NCBI RefSeq assembly: GCF_027667425.1
Contig: NZ_JAQEGR010000007.1
Coordinates: 124,001 to 188,000 of the forward strand
Reading direction: 5' to 3'
DNA from: Fusicatenibacter saccharivorans
GTDB lineage: Bacteria > Bacillota > Clostridia > Lachnospirales > Lachnospiraceae
Length of the DNA: 64,000 nt
The notes under the pieces are model-generated. The model was not told the origin of the DNA, ran no database searches, and saw only the letters and a program-made list of their open reading frames with translations. Position numbers and translations under genes: made by a program. Every line of letters starts with the position of its first letter. The stretch's first letter is position 1. Shown piece by piece: positions 60,873 through 64,000 of this stretch.

Positions 60873-61441
60873 TACTGCTGGTAGATAATTATGACAGTTT
60901 TTCCTATAACCTGTATCAGCTCGCCGGTTCGATCAATCCGGACATGAAGGTCATCCGGAACGACGAGATGACAATCGACGAAATCCGCGCACTGGCACCG
61001 GCATCCATCATTTTATCTCCCGGACCGGGCCGTCCGGAGCAGGCAGGCCGATGCATGGAGATTGTAGAAAAATTAGGCGGCGAGATCCCGATCCTCGGTG
61101 TCTGCCTCGGCCATCAGGCAATCTGTGCCGCGTACGGCGCGACCGTCACCTATGCGAAACAGCTGATGCACGGCAAACAGTCCGAGACAACGCTGGATCT
61201 TACCTCGGAATTATTCCAGGGGCTGCCGGAAACCGTTCCGGTTGCAAGATACCATTCCCTCGCAGCTGATGAAGCGACACTGCCGGAAACCTTAAAGGTA
61301 ACGGCAAGAACCGCAGACGGCGAGGTCATGGCAGTCGAGGACAGTGAGAAAAAGATCTACGGAGTCCAGTTCCATCCGGAATCCATTCTGACCCCGCAGG
61401 GCAGACAGATGGTAGAAAACTTCTTAAAAATTACAAGATAG
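60869..61441 (+). CDS. trpG: Anthranilate synthase component II (glutamine amidotransferase)
   Basis: A 190-residue class I glutamine amidotransferase that delivers ammonia to TrpE. The catalytic triad is visible as GVCLGHQAI (cysteine) and FHPESIL (histidine and glutamate), with LSPGPGRPEQAG for the oxyanion region. The ATG at 60869 overlaps the trpE stop and has AGGAGG upstream; it could also serve folate synthesis if shared, but its place in the trp operon points to tryptophan. Confidence 0.93.
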   Translation: MILLVDNYDSFSYNLYQLAGSINPDMKVIRNDEMTIDEIRALAPASIILSPGPGRPEQAGRCMEIVEKLGGEIPILGVCLGHQAICAAYGATVTYAKQLMHGKQSETTLDLTSELFQGLPETVPVARYHSLAADEATLPETLKVTARTADGEVMAVEDSEKKIYGVQFHPESILTPQGRQMVENFLKITR

Positions 61442-61475
61442 ATCACAGGACAGCAAAGAAAGAGAGGAACAGAAT

Positions 61476-62495
61476 ATGATTCGGGAAGCGATTGTAAAAC
61501 TGGTAAATAAAGAGAACTTAACCTACGAGATGGCAGAGGGCGCCATGGATGAAATCATGGGAGGAAAAGCCGATCCGATCCAGATCAGCGCATTTTTAAC
61601 TGCCATGACGATGAAAGGCGAGACAATCGAAGAGATCACCGCATGTGCCAACGGCATGAGAAAGCACGGTGTTCCCATGGAACATGACAAGGATGTTCTG
61701 GAAATCGTCGGAACCGGCGGAGATAAATCCAATTCCTTCAACATCTCCACAACAGCATCCCTTGTGATCTCTGCAGGCGGCGTCGCAGTTGCAAAACACG
61801 GAAACCGCGCCGCATCGAGCAGATCCGGCGCAGCCGACTGTCTCGAAGCGCTCGGCGTCAAAATCGACCTGGAGCCGGAGAAAAACAAAGAAGTTCTGGA
61901 AAAACTTGGAATCTGTTTCCTGTTCGCACAGAAATACCACATGTCCATGAAATACGTGGCACCGGTCCGCAAGGTGCTCGGCATCCGAACCATTTTCAAC
62001 ATCCTCGGACCGCTGACCAACCCGGCAGCAGCCACGATGCAGGTGATGGGTGTCTACGAGGAAGCACTTGTCCGCCCGATGGCAGAAGTTCTCTCCAATC
62101 TTGGTGTCAAACGCGGCATGGTTGTCTACGGCCAGGACTGCCTCGATGAAATTTCCTTAAGCGCACCGACAAGCGTCTGCGAGATCAAGGACGGAACGTT
62201 TGAGGAATACGTCATCACACCGGAAGAGTTCGGCATGACCCGCTGTACCAAAGAAGAGCTGGTCGGCGGAACCCCGCAGGAGAATGCTGAAATTACGAAA
62301 GAAATTCTTGCAGGAAAGAAAGGCCCGGCAAGAGACGCTGTTGTCCTGAATGCCGCCGCAGCCCTTCATGTAGCAAAAGAAATCCCGATGCAGGACGCTG
62401 TAAAACTGGCAGAGGAGCTGATCGACAGCGGAAAAGCACAGAAAAAACTCGAAGAGTTTGTGTCACTCGCCAACAGATTGGCAGAAGAGGAATAA
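61476..62495 (+). CDS. trpD: Anthranilate phosphoribosyltransferase
   Basis: A 339-residue enzyme that joins anthranilate to PRPP. The PRPP loop is IVGTGGDKSNSFNIST, followed by KHGNRAASSRSGAADCLEAL and the PVRKVLGIRTIFNILGPLTNP block. Length and motif order are normal. GAGAGGAA precedes the ATG. It follows trpG by 34 bases in the operon. Confidence 0.95.
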   Translation: MIREAIVKLVNKENLTYEMAEGAMDEIMGGKADPIQISAFLTAMTMKGETIEEITACANGMRKHGVPMEHDKDVLEIVGTGGDKSNSFNISTTASLVISAGGVAVAKHGNRAASSRSGAADCLEALGVKIDLEPEKNKEVLEKLGICFLFAQKYHMSMKYVAPVRKVLGIRTIFNILGPLTNPAAATMQVMGVYEEALVRPMAEVLSNLGVKRGMVVYGQDCLDEISLSAPTSVCEIKDGTFEEYVITPEEFGMTRCTKEELVGGTPQENAEITKEILAGKKGPARDAVVLNAAAALHVAKEIPMQDAVKLAEELIDSGKAQKKLEEFVSLANRLAEEE

Positions 62496-62499
62496 ACAT

Positions 62500-63282
62500 A
62501 TGATACTGGAAACGATTGCAGAAGCCACAAGAAAACGTGTCGCTGCAGAAAAAGAGAAGTGTTCTCTTGCAGAAATGAAAGAAAAAGCAACGGCGATGAA
62601 CCCGGATACTGGATTCCCGTTTGAACAGACGCTGAAAAAGCCGGGCATGTCCTTTATCTGCGAGGTAAAAAAAGCCTCCCCATCGAAGGGCATCATCGCA
62701 GAAGATTTCCCCTATCTGGAGATCGCAAAGGAATATGAAGCGGCCGGTGCCTCCGCCATTTCCTGCCTGACCGAGCCGGAATACTTCAAAGGCGACAAGC
62801 GTTACTTAAAAAAAATTGCAGAAACCGTATCCATCCCGGTTCTGCGGAAAGATTTTACCGTGGATCCCTATATGATCTACGAGGCAAAGGTGCTCGGAGC
62901 CACCGCTGTCCTTCTGATCTGTGCGCTGCTGCCGGAGGAAACCTTAAAAGAATATCTGGAAACAGCGCATTCCCTCGGCCTTTCCGCTCTTGTGGAAGCC
63001 CACGATGAGGCGGAGGTTGCACAGGCCATGCGCGCCGGAGCAAGGATCATCGGCGTCAACAACCGCAACTTAAAAGATTTCACGGTCGATATCCACAACA
63101 GTGAGCGGCTGCGGGAGCTTGTCCCGGAAAACATTGTTTTCGTATCCGAGAGCGGCATCAAAACGCCGGAGGATGTCGGAAGACTGTATCAGAATAAAAC
63201 CGATGCCGTTCTGATCGGCGAAACGCTGATGCGGAGCAGCAACAAAAGAGCAGAGCTTGAAAAACTCTCTTCAATATGTTAA
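62500..63282 (+). CDS. trpC: Indole-3-glycerol-phosphate synthase
   Basis: A 260-residue TIM-barrel enzyme that closes the indole ring. ICEVKKASPSKGII, PVLRKDFTVDPYMIYEA, ARIIGVNNRNLKDFTVD and FVSESGIKTPED are the family blocks with catalytic Lys and Glu residues. The ATG at 62500 has GAGG upstream and lies just after the trpD stop; an upstream in-frame ATG would overlap trpD. It is not fused to TrpF. Confidence 0.94.
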   Translation: MILETIAEATRKRVAAEKEKCSLAEMKEKATAMNPDTGFPFEQTLKKPGMSFICEVKKASPSKGIIAEDFPYLEIAKEYEAAGASAISCLTEPEYFKGDKRYLKKIAETVSIPVLRKDFTVDPYMIYEAKVLGATAVLLICALLPEETLKEYLETAHSLGLSALVEAHDEAEVAQAMRAGARIIGVNNRNLKDFTVDIHNSERLRELVPENIVFVSESGIKTPEDVGRLYQNKTDAVLIGETLMRSSNKRAELEKLSSIC

Positions 63283-63292
63283 AGTGGTAACG

Positions 63293-63321
63293 TAAGTGCG
63301 CAAAACAAAACAGAGCGCACG
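63293..63321. repeat. Short hairpin between trpC and trpF
   Basis: GTGCGC and GCGCAC pair around an A-rich loop, with no T-run. It may affect mRNA stability within the operon. Confidence 0.45.
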
Positions 63322-63335
63322 GGGAGTCAAACGTT

Positions 63336-63944
63336 ATGGAAGAACAGACCAGAATCAAAATCTGCGGGCTCACACGGCTGGAAGACATCGATGCGGTGAA
63401 TGAACTGAAGCCCGAATATGTCGGCTTTGTCTTTGCAAAAAGCCGCAGACAGATTACAAAAGAACATGCCGTGACGCTGCGGCGCTATCTGGATCCCGAA
63501 ATCCAGGCGGTCGGCGTCTTTGTGAACGAGCTTCCGGCGATTGTCGCAGGATACCTCGAAGAGGGCGTCATCGATCTGGCACAGCTCCACGGAAATGAGA
63601 GTGAAGAATATATCCATTCGCTCCGGTTCCGCACCGGCGGGGAACTGATCAAGGCATTTTCCATCAAAACCAGGGAGGACGTCGAAAAGGCGAAAAAAAG
63701 CAGCGCCGATTACATCCTTCTCGACCACGGAAAAGGCGGTACCGGCGAATCGTTCGACTGGTCACTGATCAGAAACATGGACCGCCCGTATTTCCTTGCG
63801 GGAGGCCTGAACGCCGAAAATGTGGAACAGGCGATTTTACAGACACATCCCTTCGCCGTCGACATCAGCAGCGGTGTCGAGACAGACGGCGTAAAGGATC
63901 CGAAAAAAATCACAGAATGCATAAGGAGGATAAGACATGTCTGA
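63336..63944 (+). CDS. trpF: Phosphoribosylanthranilate isomerase
   Basis: A 202-residue TIM-barrel isomerase. IKICGLTRLEDIDAVNEL carries the catalytic cysteine, VGFVFAKSRRQI and LAQLHGNE follow, and LDHGKGGTGESFDWSLI with FLAGGLNAENV and VDISSGVETDGVKD are the phosphate-binding blocks. GGGGAG lies before the ATG. Its last codons overlap the trpB start by eight bases. Confidence 0.94.
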   Translation: MEEQTRIKICGLTRLEDIDAVNELKPEYVGFVFAKSRRQITKEHAVTLRRYLDPEIQAVGVFVNELPAIVAGYLEEGVIDLAQLHGNESEEYIHSLRFRTGGELIKAFSIKTREDVEKAKKSSADYILLDHGKGGTGESFDWSLIRNMDRPYFLAGGLNAENVEQAILQTHPFAVDISSGVETDGVKDPKKITECIRRIRHV

Positions 63945-64000
63945 CGGAAGATTTGGTATTCACGGAGGCCAGTACATACCGGAAACTCTGATGAATGAAA
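63937..64000 (+). CDS. trpB: Tryptophan synthase beta chain, start only (cut by window edge)
   Basis: The last 64 bases encode MSDGRFGIHGGQYIPETLMN, the typical N-terminus of TrpB. AAGGAGGA precedes the ATG. It continues the gene order E-G-D-C-F-B, and trpA would be expected beyond the window. Confidence 0.9.
   Translation, partial: MSDGRFGIHGGQYIPETLMNE

Overview
The window looks like a chromosome segment of a Lachnospiraceae member (Firmicutes, Clostridia cluster XIVa). Four things suggest this: T-box leaders in front of proS and the trp operon, a PolC-type replicase with ispG just upstream, a SipL-like SPOCS/LysM spore protein, and DUF5717/DUF5716 genes that I associate with this family. 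Most genes have strong AGGAGG-type ribosome binding sites and moderate G+C. No rRNA, tRNA or CRISPR array is visible.

Layout. 1-9943 holds housekeeping genes: a DUF3783-like fragment, a methyltransferase, an aminotransferase, an L,D-transpeptidase, ddl and murF for cell-wall synthesis, a 38-residue holin-like toxin with a probable antisense RNA, plsC, a PrcB-like lipoprotein and a SipL-like protein. 10022-22098 is an accessory island, AT-richer towards its end. It contains an ImmA-type protease and XRE repressor, divergent from a 2320-residue RHS/YD-repeat protein. These are followed by a membrane immunity candidate, a holin, an amidase endolysin, RHS and immunity remnants, two more immunity paralogues and another two-helix membrane protein. 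22197-36332 carries transporters (two MATE, YeiH, two dicarboxylate symporters), a HAD phosphatase, an esterase, T-box-controlled proS, a NUDIX hydrolase, an RmlD-like reductase and an Eis-type acetyltransferase, plus a 160-bp palindromic element. 36565-40140 has a GH31 remnant, a GGDEF-REC-HD-GYP protein and a chorismate mutase-shikimate kinase fusion. 40539-46698 is an oppABCDF peptide transporter operon. 47534-58885 holds ispG, polC and a three-gene DUF5717-DUF5716-TPR operon. 58908-64000 is a trp operon (trpE-G-D-C-F-B, the last cut by the window edge) behind a tryptophan T-box.

The most interesting system is the island at 10022-22098. My reading is a polymorphic RHS toxin with no visible signal peptide, next to its immunity family and a holin-endolysin pair. 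The lysis pair could release the toxin, as TcdE or holin/peptidoglycan-hydrolase (type 10-like) systems release large proteins. An XRE-ImmA switch, with overlapping divergent promoters and many TAGAGA half-sites, would control it. Sequence scars show repeated gain and loss of RHS-tip, immunity and lysis modules. Parts of this are visible in the sequence (gene order, repeats, scars); release and switching are inference.

A second notable item is a compact type I toxin-antitoxin candidate at 6691-7046. A third is the DUF5717-DUF5716-TPR operon, which pairs an Hsp70/actin-like ATPase-type protein with two large helper proteins of unknown role.
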